Of a stretch of DNA of 64,000 bases, positions 1-12,092 are shown piece by piece (position 1 is the stretch's first letter; each line of letters starts with the position of its first letter). Location: the NCBI GenBank assembly GCA_006503535.1, contig QYRS01000007.1, positions 2,666,001 through 2,730,000 of the forward strand, read 5' to 3'. Origin of the DNA: Arthrinium phaeospermum. Taxonomy: Eukaryota > Ascomycota > Sordariomycetes > Amphisphaeriales > Apiosporaceae. The notes beneath the pieces were generated by a model. It was not told the DNA's origin, did not search any database, and saw only the letters and a program-made list of their open reading frames with translations. Made by a program: the position numbers and the translations under genes.

Positions 1-3000
1 GGGCTGCATTGCAGCATCGCCCACGGCTTGACGGCTGGCCATCATACCTCATCTATAGCTGATTTGAGAATGCGCTATTGCGCGGATGAGATGCCTCGTA
101 TATGGGCTCACCGAAGTCTGTCGCTTGGAAGTGTCTGTCTGTATTCGCCGTACCGCCGCCGTAAAGCTTCCTCGCGCAGGGAAAACGGCTGGTGCCACGG
201 AACACGACAGCAGTGCCAGCAAATGCCCCATGTTTCGCTTGCCCATCATCGGATGAGCTTCTTTTCACCGACAGAGTATCACACTCCAGGTTGCACCCAT
301 GCAAAGCAACGATTAAGGATTGGCGCCCTTATCTCACGTCACCCAACTCCCTACCTACCTGCCTGACTGCTACCTACTGAGAATCTAGAACCAACGGCCG
401 CCTGTAAGACCTCGGCACTGCTCACCATTCTGGACAGGGTGCCCTGCCGATCTGGATAGTTGCGGCTCCCGACCCGCCATTGGTCACCCTGAATGAAGGT
501 CAAGGTGAAGCAAGCCAATTGCTGAAAATGATAAGTCAATCACTTCGCCCGCGACCAACATGGATGCGCCGCGCTGGGTTGTATCCTTTTGTCATCATTC
601 ACACCGGTTTCCGTAACGTCAGCGAACCCGGCCCGCCGGTCGAGGTCGTCGAGTTGACAAATGCCATCCGAAAAGCCCATCGGCCAATGTTGGATGCTCC
701 CGGGCAGCTGATTGGGCAGAAGGGCAAGGCCCCCTAGGCCTTCGCGTCGTCCCTTTCCAGCTTAAGACGGCTCCCACATGACCCTGCCAAGTTTCTGGGT
801 CTGCTCCTCCAGGCACACCTTCTGACCCTGTGCTCGCCGGGATCAGCAACACACCCTTTTTCGATGTTGTGGTGTAGCTCGATACTGATATGGACAAGCG
901 GGTTCAATGTACCGAGTGAGTCTCGAGACTCGGGTCGATAGTGCACAGAAGTCAGTCGTCATCGTTCTCGAGTACATCAATACCGACATTGTGTGCGCCT
1001 ACACCCCTCATTGAGCCTAAAGCCCGACAAATCCCGGGCGGCCAGAAAACCCCCCCCCACGCAAGCTGCACAGTTGCCTCGGCGGGCATCTCAGGTCAGG
1101 TCAAGAGGTTGCAATATCCACAAATGCGTGCGTATACCTAATGGCTTCTAACGAATGCTATCGCCACCATGAATACATATTGCCCAAGATACATGCGTAC
1201 CTTCTGACATGAATCACTAATTACTGGTCGGTTACCGAGAAGAGCAGTTGACTGAGCAGCCGACTTAAGCGCTATGGTTACACCTACTTGTGCCTATCCC
1301 TGCACCAACTCGACTCTGGGTAGGTAGGCATCGTGAAGTTGGGCAAGTACTTGTTGTACACAATCCGGCAAGTCTATTTATATCCCACCCAGGCACGGGT
1401 GGCTTGATGATCGTGAGAGTTCCAGAACCATTCCTCGCTAATTAATGGGCGAGTCTGCAAGTCTGCCTTCTGTTTTGGTCTTGGATTCCGAGTCAGAAAT
1501 TCCTCGAGTGTGTTATTTTGCCTTGTCTCGAATTCTCCGCGTCCAAGTCAACCCACCCCACTATCCTTGCCGTGTCGTCGTCGGGTGTGTAAGCCAGCCA
1601 GCTTTGGATGCACACCACCTTGGAAGCAGCCGCAAGCAGCAGCAGCAGTAGCAGCTGTCCACACACCACCCCAGACACCACCAGAGCCTCGAAAGCAGGA
1701 GGATACAGCCACCAAGAGATTACGTACAACTAAAAACAGACGTTGGGCGTATGATGCAAAAGCTTTCCGCCACTTTCGAACCATCACGCCGCCTCTTAAT
1801 AAAGTACAAAAAGACGCGTGCTCGCGTATCAGTCATCAGCCCGGTGGCCGTCATCTGGAATCCTTCCAATCTTCTGGTCGGCAACCAAGCGTACTCGGAT
1901 CCGACGCCGACTTTTCTCTCTGCTGCAGCTAATCATCACAGTGGCTGACAGCTTATTATTACTTTCCCTATCGCTGCGCTTCCCTATCCCAATCAAGCAG
2001 TGCACCAATATATGAGGTACATGCCCTGTAGGGATAATGCGCAAATCGGATCGCCAAGGTCGAGGTTACGTCTGGTGCTGAAATAACCCCTCCATTGCCC
2101 TCTCCGCATCCACTCCAAGTACCCCCCCACCGCTTATCGAATCGCGTGTGAACCCCTCCATTTCGCACACTTGGATCAAGATTAGGCGGGACTGCTAAAG
2201 AGCGACATCACGCCAACCCCATCGTGAATATCGAAATCACGAGGTACTTAGATTGGTGAACTTGACTTTTTAGCTTCTCACTTCTTGCTTCCAGTTGTTA
2301 TACATATCCATATATCCCGAGGAAGGTTTCTGGAAATTGTCGAGGCTGGTCAAGTTTCACGATCGACGGGCAGCGCTAGTTAGTCTTCTGCCGCTTGTGT
2401 ACGAACGATCCGCCAAGGCTTCTTCATCGACTTCATCCTCTTCTGCAACGAACATCATCATCGCAGAGCCGCCGTTACCGCACTCCACTATCGTCCGAGT
2501 CCCCAACCTTAGATCCTTGCCCACGAACAGACTTTTCTCGCGTCGGTATCCCAGCCGGGGTTTTACTCGAGGGTACCGAAGCTTGGCCGGTCGCATTCCG
2601 TCAGCTCTGCTCAATTTGGGCCACCAAAGGGAGCAGCAACAGCAGCAGATAGAAAGAAAAGGAGGGCAAAAACTCTGACACTGAGTCGTGTGGTTCCTGA
2701 CGTCCGGTGATAAGGGACGACAGACAACCTTCCAAGTGAAGCGCTACGACCTAAAGCGGGAATCCGTCGCATCTCCAGCCAGCAGCTAAAACGTCCCTAA
2801 AGGCTGCCTCCGTGACGGGACTAGTCGGGCCGTGCTCGCGCATCCAATCTCAATCTCACCCACCACCAACTCGACCTTGACCTGGGCCTTTTTGGAGGGG
2901 CTTTGTCTCGTCTCGGTCTTGGTCTTTGGTCTCGTCGAGCCCAGCCGCTTGGAATTCCTCATTCCCCCTTCTGAATGCCAAATCTAATAATAATTCCAAA

Positions 3001-3470
3001 CTACTCTACTTACTTGACCTCATTTTACGCTGAAACGAAAGCAATCTTTCTCTCTCTCGCTCGCTCGTGTTGGACGGTCAAGCAGCCAATGCTACCACCA
3101 CTATTTCTACTACTACATCCGTGGTTTGCCCCTCCTTGCCCATTTTAAGAGAGTGTTGCTATTGGTAAACACCAACAGTGGGCGGGTTGGCTGGATTCGA
3201 AAGCACCAGCATTAGCAGCCCAGCAGCAGCCAGCAGCAACGCAACGCAGCACCGCCGGCTTTGGATCTGTGCAAAAAGAGCCGAGGAGGAAGAGAAAGAA
3301 GAAAAAACACATCATCCCACCATCCCACCCCCTTCACCCGCATTTGGGTCCAACCATTACTACTACATTACAACTACTACCCCGACGTCGAGACCGCTTT
3401 TCCACCACCGCCTCCAAATCTGTCGTCCCCTCCGTCTCAACCGTCAGTTGCCGCTCCCGGATTCTTCACC
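1..3470. other. Gene-free left end and leader of the CCCH gene
   Basis: No open frame here has a recognisable domain or a convincing exon structure. The last 600 bases before the CCCH gene are rich in CT and CAG/CAA tracts, as in long fungal 5' leaders. A short CAG-rich stretch lies near 1636-1650. Everything between about 1 and 2,900 is unassigned. Confidence 0.5.
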
Positions 3471-5719
3471 ATGTCCGAATTTCGACATATGAGGTCTGGG
3501 AGTCTCAACATCCAGAGCCCATCCGGCAAAGATCACAGCAACCATTCCACCACCAGCAACAACGGTAGCACAATGGGCCCCATCCCCGCCGCCTCCCACG
3601 GCGGCGCTGCTGGCGCCAGGTTCGACGGCCCTCGAAGTCCTCCGAGTAAGTAATCCCCCAATACCCGACTCCCAACTCCCAGCTCGCTTGCCCCTTGCCC
3701 CTTCCCCCTCATGCCACTTCGCCCCAAAGCGTCGCACAATCACCGCCGCCATGCACGCTCGTTCAGAACATACATACACACATGCTCGTCTACATCTGCT
3801 TTCAACGTCGTCACCGTCACACTGGCTCCAACTCTAACTCTGTGTTTTCGCCCCAGACACCTCACACGTCCCGTGCAAGTTCTTCCGCCAAGGGGCCTGC
3901 CAGGCTGGTTCCGCCTGCCCATTTAGCCACGATCTCGGCTCAGCTGCCGAGACAGTCTGCAAATACTTTGCAAAGGTATGTCGAATCCCGCTTCGCATTA
4001 CAATGATCTACCCCGGGCCCCTGCCTTAAACTTCCCGAAGCCGGGGGTATGGCTCTTGATACTTTCTGGTATTTGGCGTGCATGCAGCAGAAAGTGTCAT
4101 TTGGCTCCAGTCGGGGAGCCCAACCCATGGCACTGGTCTGGCAAAGCCAACTCTACAATGCGCGCAAATCGCATGCACCCGACTTGGTGTCAGCTGTCTC
4201 CGTCTATCATTCAACTGACATAACCGCCTTGCAGGGCAATTGCAAATTCGGTCCCAAATGCGCCAACGTCCATGTCCTCGCCGACGGCCGCCGAATCAAT
4301 TACGGAAAGAATGGCATCACCATCGGCCAGCCCGTCCACGTGGGCGGCCGCACCAACTCTTCCAGCAGCGCCCTGACGAACTCGTTCATGCAAGCCGACG
4401 CAAGCGCCCCGTACGGTGTCAACTATAGCTACGCGATGTCGCCCAACGGCAAATACAGCCAACTAGACCACCAGTCAGGTCTGGAGAACGGACTGCCCAC
4501 GATCGACACGACCTATTCCCACACAAACTCGCAATACGGTTCGCCGAGGGAGGAGGATGCGTCGCGCCTGGGATTGGGGTTGTCGCCGGGTGTCAAGGGC
4601 CTGTCGGTGCTGGACGCCCCGCTCCCCGCGTCCTTCGACTCAAACGGCATCTCCAACGCCGCCCGTTTCCCTGCCGGCCCTTTCCCATCTTCGGTGCCCT
4701 CGCAGTTTGGACTGGAGTCGCCGTCGCCGTCGCTCAATACTGCCAAGGAGATTCGCACATCGGAAGCTCTGAAGCTTCTTCACCATTCCGCCTTTGGTAG
4801 CAATGACCACCTGTCCGCCGCCGCCGTCGGCGCCTCTTCGCCCCCGACCCAAGCTACCGACGAGTACTTCGGCCGCCGCCCCATGCATTCTAGCCGCTTT
4901 GCGAAATCACATTTGCTGAGCAGCAGTGCTCCTCGAGCGACGCGGGGTATTGATCGAGACTGGGAAGCCGAGTTTCCGTTCTTGGAGGAAGATTATGTGC
5001 CTGACAATTTGAAGGACCTGTTGACGCCGGCTGAGAAGGCCCGTCGCGGCTCCCGGGCCGCTGACGAGGAGGTCAACGGCCACAACGGTCGCAGGATCCC
5101 CAACGGAGTAGGCTTCAGTGGGAGCGGAACCCCAAACGCCGAGACAACATCCAAGTTCAGCAGCCCTATTGGCGCCAGCCCCAGCCGTTGGGGTCCGCTC
5201 TTCCAGCGACAGAGGGAGGACGAAGACGCTAAGAAGCACGCACTCGCTGCTAGCGCCGGCGCTTTTGGTCATGTCGGTAGCCCGCTACGAAACTCGACAC
5301 TCAACGCTGATCTTATTCGGCCACACTCCGGAAACCGGTCGGACAGCGTGGAAGGGCTCAGCGTCCTTACGCAGCAACTCCAGCGGACACGTATCGACGG
5401 CACAGGGGGCGAGTCACCCCTGCTTCGCCCTACCAACCATACCAGTCGGCCAACAAATGGGCGTAGCACCGAACGACATGTGAGCAGCAGCTCCATCAGC
5501 TCGAGCGCGCGGTACACGACACCCATCGGCGAGGAGGATGGCGAATTCGTCTTCAGCATGGACGATGATGGCGACAGCACCATACGCGCCCGTAAGCGAA
5601 CTTCCGGTGTCGGCACAGCTATGGGCGTCTGGGGCAACAGCTATGCTGGAGTTACGTCAGGGGCTGGTAAAAAAGAAGATGGGTCATCAAGAGTGGTCGA
5701 TGTTGGAGGTGGAAGATGA
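3471..5719 (+). CDS. Tandem CCCH zinc-finger protein
   Basis: Exons 3471-3645, 3857-3975 and 4235-5719 give 592 aa. The second exon and the start of the third encode two adjacent zinc fingers of form C-X7-C-X5-C-X3-H, beginning CKFFRQGAC and CKYFAKGNC, at about residues 66-110. The intron between the fingers falls exactly on a codon boundary. Such tandem fingers normally bind RNA; yeast Lee1 is a plausible relative, but no target can be read from the sequence. The rest is low-complexity, Ser/Gly/Pro-rich and probably disordered. The start was chosen because it is the first ATG after the CT-rich leader and lies in frame with the spliced fingers. Donors are GTAAGT and GTATGT, acceptors CAG. The most upstream exon is the least certain part. 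Confidence 0.82.
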
Positions 5720-7209
5720 TGGATGACCCATCTTCCGATCACTGACACACACGCATCCACCTTACCTATACGACGGTCGGAACCGCTTGCTTTGATCCTG
5801 CATCTCGCTATTCTGGTGTTTCGTTAGGGGCGCACTGTTTCTTGAAACGGCGTTCGCTCGTGCATCATGGAGCCAAACTTGATTCAAGCGGATTACGATA
5901 CGTGACGAGACACGAGAACACGCACGACGGGGCAATGACTGAGGCGTATTGGCACGAGGGATATGAGACAACAAAAAGAACGACTACCCTACTCACTCCT
6001 TCGCGAAGGACATCCAAGACCCTTGCAGCATTAGACAGCATTCCGGTTGGAACAAAAGGTCTGGGAAAAGGTTTCTTCATTCGTGCGACCGGATTTCTAC
6101 ATCTGCTCGGGCTCAGGAAAAACACAGTGGCTAGGAGGCTGGGTTGGGGTACGCAAAAAACAGTACGGATCTACCTGGTTGACTATTTATCTTGGTATTT
6201 ACGCCAATGGTCGGGTCTGGTCGGGTCTGGATATGGTTGGTATGAATATGGTGTTACACATGAAGTCCTCTGGCACCCCTTGACCCTCTACAACCCTCAC
6301 ATTCCTTACGAAACGAGTACATATGAGGTGGCATCCTGATCTAGAGTGTTTACTTGCTTGCCTGGGTGGAATCTTCTTGTATTGTCAATAATGGGCGGCA
6401 AGGATATTTGTCTCTGTAGCTTCATGGAAGGCGTTGGGTTTATGGAAAGAAAGATTTGGCTTTTTATTTTTATAATTCAATGTTTGATGGTCATGTGGTA
6501 TACTACTGTTGTTTTGAAGGGATTGGCATCCGATATATGCATTTGCCTGGGCCGGCCGGCCGGCTTGCTGCAAGAAAGAGGTCGTTGTCGTCGTCGCATT
6601 ATCAGTTGCTTGGTCAGATCAGATGTCCATACATACATATACATTCATCACTCCATCAATACACCGGTGCTTCGATTATAGAAGCTCATGTCCGAACATT
6701 CTATTCTTTATTTATCTAGCTCTTGTTATTTGTTGCTCCTTCAATGTACACTGGAGAGGAGGTTGACGAAAGTGATTGAGGTCGTGGCTTTGGCCAACTA
6801 CGCCGGACTGCTAGAAGGAAGTATGGATGGATGCCTTGCAGTGCTGTTGCGAGGCATGAAAGAGTCTGGATGGAAGTGCATTTCTCTTTACATAGTAGGG
6901 CATTGCCTCGCAGCCCTTCTTGCATGTTCATATGGTTGGCGTGGTTGTCTAAGCTGGCTTTGTCTGGCCTGCCTGTTGCTGCCTCATGTCGCCCCTCCAC
7001 ATCAGTCGCGGTGCTGAGGCGACCATTGCGATGATGATTGAGCAGACATGTATAATAATCGCCAGGATGCGACGCATCCATTCCTGTCTCCTTCCACTCA
7101 ATTAACCACAGCCCCAATCGTCTGCTAGTGTGTCTCTGGCTATCTCAATACACAACACTTGTTGTTTCTGACCCCGAAGATTCTGTGGTACATTCACACA
7201 CACTTCGCC
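5720..7209. other. Gene-free intergenic stretch
   Basis: This stretch is AT-richer than its neighbours and has no supported coding frame. It probably holds the 3' end of the CCCH transcript and the promoter and leader of the next gene. A GGCCGGCCGGCC run lies near 6550. No RNA gene or mobile element was recognised. Confidence 0.5.
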
Positions 7210-8295
7210 ATGGACCGCGGCGGACGAGCTTCCGAATACCCCATCCCTCACGATGAATCCGCTCTAGATGCGGAGGATGGTCTATCTGTAGAGGACTCCC
7301 ATTCACCAGAGCACATCGATGTCGACGACGATACCGCCGCTCCTGAAGAGGCTCACCATGGTCCCCTGTACCCAGCCTTGGCCGACATGCGTATGAGCAA
7401 TGACCGATTCGTCCACTCTTCCGGCGACAACTGCCTCGTCCTGGTCAAGTTTCACCACGACAACTGCCCCGACGCCACCCGGTGCGACCCCTGGCAGGCC
7501 TTCGACTTCGGGCCCTTCCTCCAGGAACCCGACCCCCTCAGCCACAACGACAACGGGGCCACGACAGGCCCTCAGGAGTCGAGCGCCTTGCGTCGATGGC
7601 GCACTGTCAACCACCTCGTCCAAGCCTTCCAGGACCCCGTCCAGACAGTGTACGAACAGGAGCACGGCCGCTGGAGCTCCAGCGAGATCCGGACCGCCGG
7701 GGCGCGGCCGGTCCTCGGGGAGGTCCACGTCCACTGGGCCGGCACCGAGGGCCGCCCGAGCGCCGGCCTCGCGCAGGGCGTCTCGTCCAACCTGCTCTCG
7801 ATGGCGTGCGCCACGGACGTGAAGGACCAGCTGGAGATGATTCGGTGCCGGGGCGGTCGGGACTGGATCGAGATTACGTACAAGACCGAGGTGGACAATG
7901 AGGAAGGGGAGGGTGAGGGAATGGATGAGGGGCGCAGCGGCGGCGGCGGTACGACTATCTCTCCAGACTTGGGGGCATCGGCGGGTGACAGGAATGGCGG
8001 GCATGGCGGCGACACTCAGATGGACAGCCCCTCTCCTCACCATCCCTCCTCTTCCTCGCATGGTGTCGACACCATGCACGCCAACGAGTACGATGGCAAC
8101 AGTACCGGAGGTGGCGGCGACATCGACCTGGACCAGGAGCTGGAGGCGCTGGCTTATAACAACCGGTCGCAGTCGGGTACTGACAGTAGTCAGCAGCAGC
8201 AGCAGCAGGGGGAGCACGCCCTGGACCTGCTGGAGATTGACGACAACCCCGACGACGCACTCGAGGCAGAACTTCCGGGTTCAGTGCTTTGGTAG
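7210..8295 (+). CDS. Acidic low-complexity protein of unknown function
   Basis: This is a single-exon frame of 361 aa from an ATG in a good context (CGCCATGG). I do not recognise the family. The middle part, about residues 55-225, looks folded; it contains RFVHSSGDNCLVLVKFHHD and, later, DWIEITYKTEV. The N-terminus and the last 130 residues are acidic and low in complexity, with Gly-rich, Ser-rich and Gln6 stretches. The C-terminal segment HALDLLEIDDNPDDALEAEL could be a short acidic helix. There is no signal peptide or membrane segment. The final residues could change if a small intron lies near 8280. A nuclear or regulatory role is only a guess from composition. Confidence 0.65.
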   Translation: MDRGGRASEYPIPHDESALDAEDGLSVEDSHSPEHIDVDDDTAAPEEAHHGPLYPALADMRMSNDRFVHSSGDNCLVLVKFHHDNCPDATRCDPWQAFDFGPFLQEPDPLSHNDNGATTGPQESSALRRWRTVNHLVQAFQDPVQTVYEQEHGRWSSSEIRTAGARPVLGEVHVHWAGTEGRPSAGLAQGVSSNLLSMACATDVKDQLEMIRCRGGRDWIEITYKTEVDNEEGEGEGMDEGRSGGGGTTISPDLGASAGDRNGGHGGDTQMDSPSPHHPSSSSHGVDTMHANEYDGNSTGGGGDIDLDQELEALAYNNRSQSGTDSSQQQQQQGEHALDLLEIDDNPDDALEAELPGSVLW

Positions 8296-8905
8296 ATTCG
8301 GTGAACCGGTTTGGTGTGTGCTGGAGATTTGGGTATTCCACAGGCGACAGGCGTGAATGGTGCGTGCAACATGGCCAGCTTGGACTCTCCAGCGACTGGT
8401 TTGTTTGGTTCATGGTTATGATTTGATCAAGTCCTTCTGGATAGCTATTACTTCAGGAGGCGCAAGCTGGACGTGCATCATCCCCTGTCATGACCACCTG
8501 ACGGAATGGATGATATGGTATGTTGATCATCGATTGATGGGGACCATACCTGGTAGATCACCGGAAGGAGGCGGAAGCTCCTCACAAGTTGGCTACGAAG
8601 ATGGATGGAGACTGAGTGTATTTTAAAGACAGCAGATGTCCAAGCGCTCATACGAGGAATGAACGAATGACTTACACATACACATAGATTCATAACCTAG
8701 CATATTGTCAGGATCTGAATTCACTCTTGAAAGCGACAAAGCTACTAGGCCTCTCTATTACATAGAACGCGATGTTGGGAGGAGAGTTTTAGTCTCTTGA
8801 TTAATCGATGCTACAATGTTGTGCCCAAACTCCATGACTCCGAGATATGGCAAAAAAACTGGTCGCCGCCAGTGTGTTGAACGCTTATCGCCCAGTCGAG
8901 GCCAA
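8296..8905. other. Convergent intergenic stretch
   Basis: The genes on either side end towards each other here. I see no coding frame or RNA gene, only presumed 3' untranslated sequence. Confidence 0.5.
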
Positions 8906-10756
8906 TCATACCGAATGCCTCCGCGAATTCTTACGAGAACTTTCCACATCCTCCAGCCGATACGACTCCCGCTTCACCTTGCTGTCCTGCCAGTACCCCT
9001 TGGCGACGAACCCCAGACTCAGCACCATGCCCAGCCCGCACAGCCCGATGCCAAAGTACAGGGCGCCGCGGTAGCCGAGCAGGACGTCGGCGGGGGTGCG
9101 GCCGCCGTTGTTCACGTTGACCTCGATGGTGCCGGCGAAGCCCAGGCCGAGCGAGATGCTGTAGTTGACGACGGTGGCGACCAGGGCCGCGCCCATGCCC
9201 TGGTGCTCCTTGGCGACGGCGTTGGAGAAGATGACGGTGGCGGCGGGGAAGGACGTGTCCATGCCGAAGGGGATGATGAGGATGGCCACGAAGAGCTGGG
9301 CCCAGTACGTCTGTGCTATAGGTGCCGTCGCCACTAGGATGGTGCCGACCATGAAGCAGGTCAGCGAGAAGAGCATGACCCAGGCGGGCCGGACGGTCGA
9401 GAGCAGCAGGCCCGTCGCGCCCGAGGCGAAGGCGCCCGCGATGGCGACGGGGCAGATGTAGGCGGCGAGCAGCATGGGCGTGGCGCCCTTGAGGACCTCG
9501 ACGAACTGCGTCACGTAAAAGGTCCAGATGCCGAAGCAGGCCCAGCCGCAGGCGATGCAGCCCACCACGAACAGAATGTCGCCCGTGAAGACCTTGAAGG
9601 GCACGAGCGGGGTCGAGGCCCAGCGCGACTCGATGAAGAAGAAGCAGGCGCCGAACATGACGCTCACGATCAGACTAAAACCGATGTAGGGCTGGTTCCA
9701 GCCGTAGGCCGGGCCCTGGTTCCACGCGAAATTGAACAGGATGAGCGCCACGACGCCCGTGACGGCGCCCGGGATGTCCATCATGACGAGCTTCTCGCGC
9801 AGGGGCCGGTCCTGGTCCGGCGTGCGCTCGGGCGCGGGGATGCTCCAGACGCTGAAGCCGGCCAGCGCGAAGAGCGTGAGGGCGAAGCTCCAGAAGGCCC
9901 AGGGCCACCACGCCAGCTCGAACAGGGCCCCGAACACGAAGCCGAAGACGCCGCCGCCGGGGGCGCAGGCGCCGAACAGGGCGAAGGCCATGTTCTTCTT
10001 GAGGCCCGGCGGGTAGGTGACGCCCAGGATGGCGAGGCCGTTGGGCAGCAGGACGGCCGGGCCGAAGCCCTGGAGCACCCGAGCAAAAATGAAGAGGACA
10101 TAGTTGGAGTAGACGCTGAGCCCGGCCACCAGGCTCCAGAAGGCGAACCATAGCATGCCGGCGACGAAGACGCGCTTGTAGCCCCAGAGGTCGCCGATCC
10201 GGCCCGCAACGAGGATAAAGGTACCCGCCGTCAGGCTATAACCCGCGATAAACCACGGGAGAACACCGGGGTTCGGCACGTCGAAGCTCTCGCCGATGCG
10301 GTCCAGGATGCCCAGTGCCTGGGTGAGGCCCACCTGCGTGGTGAACTGCGCGGTGCAGATCGTCGCGATGAAGAGGCATTCTTTCAGAAGGGACATTTGC
10401 TCGACCGCGGCGGGCGGCGGGGCTGGCGAATCGGCCGCACCTTTGCTCTTCTTCAAGTCCTTATCGACCTCATGTGTGAATGATAGGGTACTCCGATGCG
10501 CCGCCACGGTCGCTTCGCTTTCATGCTGGATGGAGTAGATCGTTTCCCTCCGGTAGTCTTGCGGGGATTCCACCTCGTCGTAACGAGGCCACCCCTCCGA
10601 ATCGAGGTTGGCTGATATCCTCGATAGCCTCTGCCGCCCCCTCTCGTCCGGGGGAGTCACTCGCAAGCCTGAGCCATGCTGTGGAGATCCCGACCCGTGT
10701 TGGGGCAGCCACTCTGGGAACCAATCCGTGTCAAAGTCTTGTCTCGGGAGCGCCAT
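8906..10756 (-). CDS. MFS drug:H+ antiporter, DHA2-like
   Basis: This is an intact single-exon frame of 616 aa. About 120 residues of hydrophilic N-terminus are followed by a run of some 14 hydrophobic segments. The conserved loop motif GRIGDLWGYKRVF is at residues 185-197, and a charged segment rich in Arg/Asp (APERTPDQDRPLREKL) separates the two halves. The sequence style resembles the Atr1/Amf1 group of 14-helix transporters of the plasma membrane, which export toxic compounds or move ammonium or borate. Being 5 kb from a polyketide synthase, it could export the pathway product, but the TRI14-like and nitroreductase genes lie between. Its upstream region carries a motif array (11256-11339) also found near cluster genes. 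The family is clear; the substrate is inferred. Confidence 0.88.
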   Translation of the reverse strand: MALPRQDFDTDWFPEWLPQHGSGSPQHGSGLRVTPPDERGRQRLSRISANLDSEGWPRYDEVESPQDYRRETIYSIQHESEATVAAHRSTLSFTHEVDKDLKKSKGAADSPAPPPAAVEQMSLLKECLFIATICTAQFTTQVGLTQALGILDRIGESFDVPNPGVLPWFIAGYSLTAGTFILVAGRIGDLWGYKRVFVAGMLWFAFWSLVAGLSVYSNYVLFIFARVLQGFGPAVLLPNGLAILGVTYPPGLKKNMAFALFGACAPGGGVFGFVFGALFELAWWPWAFWSFALTLFALAGFSVWSIPAPERTPDQDRPLREKLVMMDIPGAVTGVVALILFNFAWNQGPAYGWNQPYIGFSLIVSVMFGACFFFIESRWASTPLVPFKVFTGDILFVVGCIACGWACFGIWTFYVTQFVEVLKGATPMLLAAYICPVAIAGAFASGATGLLLSTVRPAWVMLFSLTCFMVGTILVATAPIAQTYWAQLFVAILIIPFGMDTSFPAATVIFSNAVAKEHQGMGAALVATVVNYSISLGLGFAGTIEVNVNNGGRTPADVLLGYRGALYFGIGLCGLGMVLSLGFVAKGYWQDSKVKRESYRLEDVESSRKNSRRHSV

Positions 10757-10940
10757 GTGTGCGGTTAATCTTGATGTGATTACTTGAGTGAAAGCTCGCG
10801 GAACATGTTAGCTGGGAGCGATGGAGACTTTGAGATGGCAGTTTTGGAAAGTGAGTTGAACTGACTGTTTGTCGGACGGCACGCTTTGGGACTTGTAAGT
10901 GTGTGCTGGGGTGGACACCGATATGGGCAGGGGTTGGTGT

Positions 10941-10962
10941 GTACATGTACATGTACATGTAC
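10941..10962. repeat. GTACAT/ACATGT palindromic microsatellite
   Basis: A 22-base run of repeated ACATGT units is its own reverse complement and sits about 190 bases upstream of the MFS start codon. It could form a hairpin in the transcript leader, but nothing shows that it does. Confidence 0.7.
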
Positions 10963-11255
10963 CTATAGACAGCAAGCACCCGATTATATTTTAAGATGAA
11001 TGAAGCGTCTACGGCCTGGTAATAGCAGATCATACCCTTTAAACCACCATTTCGTGGTTACATCCGGCCTCCTCCATCAATGTGGAATGACGCACTGGAT
11101 TTGGACTACTCGGATTTACAGGTTCCTGCAGCAAGGGACAAGATGGAATAAGCTGATCGCGCGGGAAACCCGGGCTAGTGGCTGGCTGTCAGCAGTGTAT
11201 TTTCTGACTTACATTCCTCCGTTGGCAGCAGGTAAGGGGGTCACGTGACTCAATT

Positions 11256-11339
11256 CTCGGAAACCGAGCGGGTCCTGCCAGGATCTCCGAGCTGCAGTGT
11301 CCGAGCTGAGTAATTCTCCGAGCCGTGGTCTCCGAGCTG
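11256..11339. promoter_or_regulatory. Candidate Zn2Cys6 binding array (CCGAG motifs)
   Basis: The array has one palindrome, CTCGGAAACCGAG (11256-11268), followed by four copies of YTCCGAGCYG at 11285, 11299, 11316 and 11330, so starts are 14, 17 and 14 bases apart. A palindrome with inverted CGG/CCG triplets is the usual target form for Zn2Cys6 dimers. It lies about 500-580 bases upstream of the MFS start. Similar motifs occur in the reductase/SnoaL divergent region and upstream of the regulator gene. The role is inferred from form and recurrence. Confidence 0.45.
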
Positions 11340-12092
11340 CGATAGGTTATTCGGCAGTAACAACTGTTACCGCTTTCTCAGTTTGGCATCAAACACAAAT
11401 GGTGAACGATGAAGGAGTTTGAACGAAACGTCTGGTACCGACGGAGGTGAAAATGCATCCAGTGTTCGATCAAGGACCAAAAACTAGCGCCAAGAAAGAA
11501 GGAGAATAGAAGGAATTAGCGTTGACGGAGGGGCGGTTAGTGAGAGGATATTTGAACGTGGCGGGCTTGGACCTTCGGACGATTTAAGAATAGAACGTTG
11601 TCTAGTACTCTAGTTTGAAAAGAAACTCCGGTGTCTGCATTATCTAAGCCGAAGGATGTCGGATCTATGAATTGCCTCTTGGAGCTAGCTGCTGTATTAC
11701 CCCTTTTCGTATCACGTCCCACAAGTTGCCTGACTCAGTTGGCCTATCAAGTTATGGCATTATCTCAGCCCTGACCGGGGCAAGAGATGCTATTAGGGCC
11801 ATAGTGATGTCTAATCCACGTGGAAAAAGTGTGTAAGCCTCATGGCGACTTTGTCCGCTAGAAACGCGTATTTCCGAGACTGTTAAAAAGTCACTTTTCT
11901 GTTTGTTCCGGTATCATGCAGCTATGCAACTGTACTAGCATTATTCATGTGAACACAGGTCACGTTATATACATTATTAATAATAGTGACTGTGATTGGG
12001 TGGGTGAACCCATGTAAAGAAGTACACAAGCCAAAGGGCTGCTAAACCTTCCACCCACACCCGACTTCCATTCGTTACGATCTCCCCCAAAA

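Larger units (their letters stand above)
10757..12092. other. Upstream region of the MFS gene
   Basis: This stretch lies between the MFS start and the TRI14-like stop. It holds a self-complementary GTACAT microsatellite (10941-10962), a CACGTG site near 11242 and the CCGAG motif array at 11256-11339. From 11,400 to 12,090 I see nothing with support. Confidence 0.55.

Noticed and set aside
619..946. Overlapping minus-strand frames near the left end
   Set aside because: No domain, no codon bias like the true genes, and no splice partner; read as chance frames.
2295..2678. 127-codon frame on the plus strand upstream of the CCCH gene
   Set aside because: Its sequence is Ser/Arg-rich by base composition and it lies in what looks like leader and promoter DNA.
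7303..8217. 304-codon minus-strand frame opposite the acidic gene
   Set aside because: It is an antisense shadow of a GC-rich coding exon with repetitive Val/Gly/Arg/Leu content.
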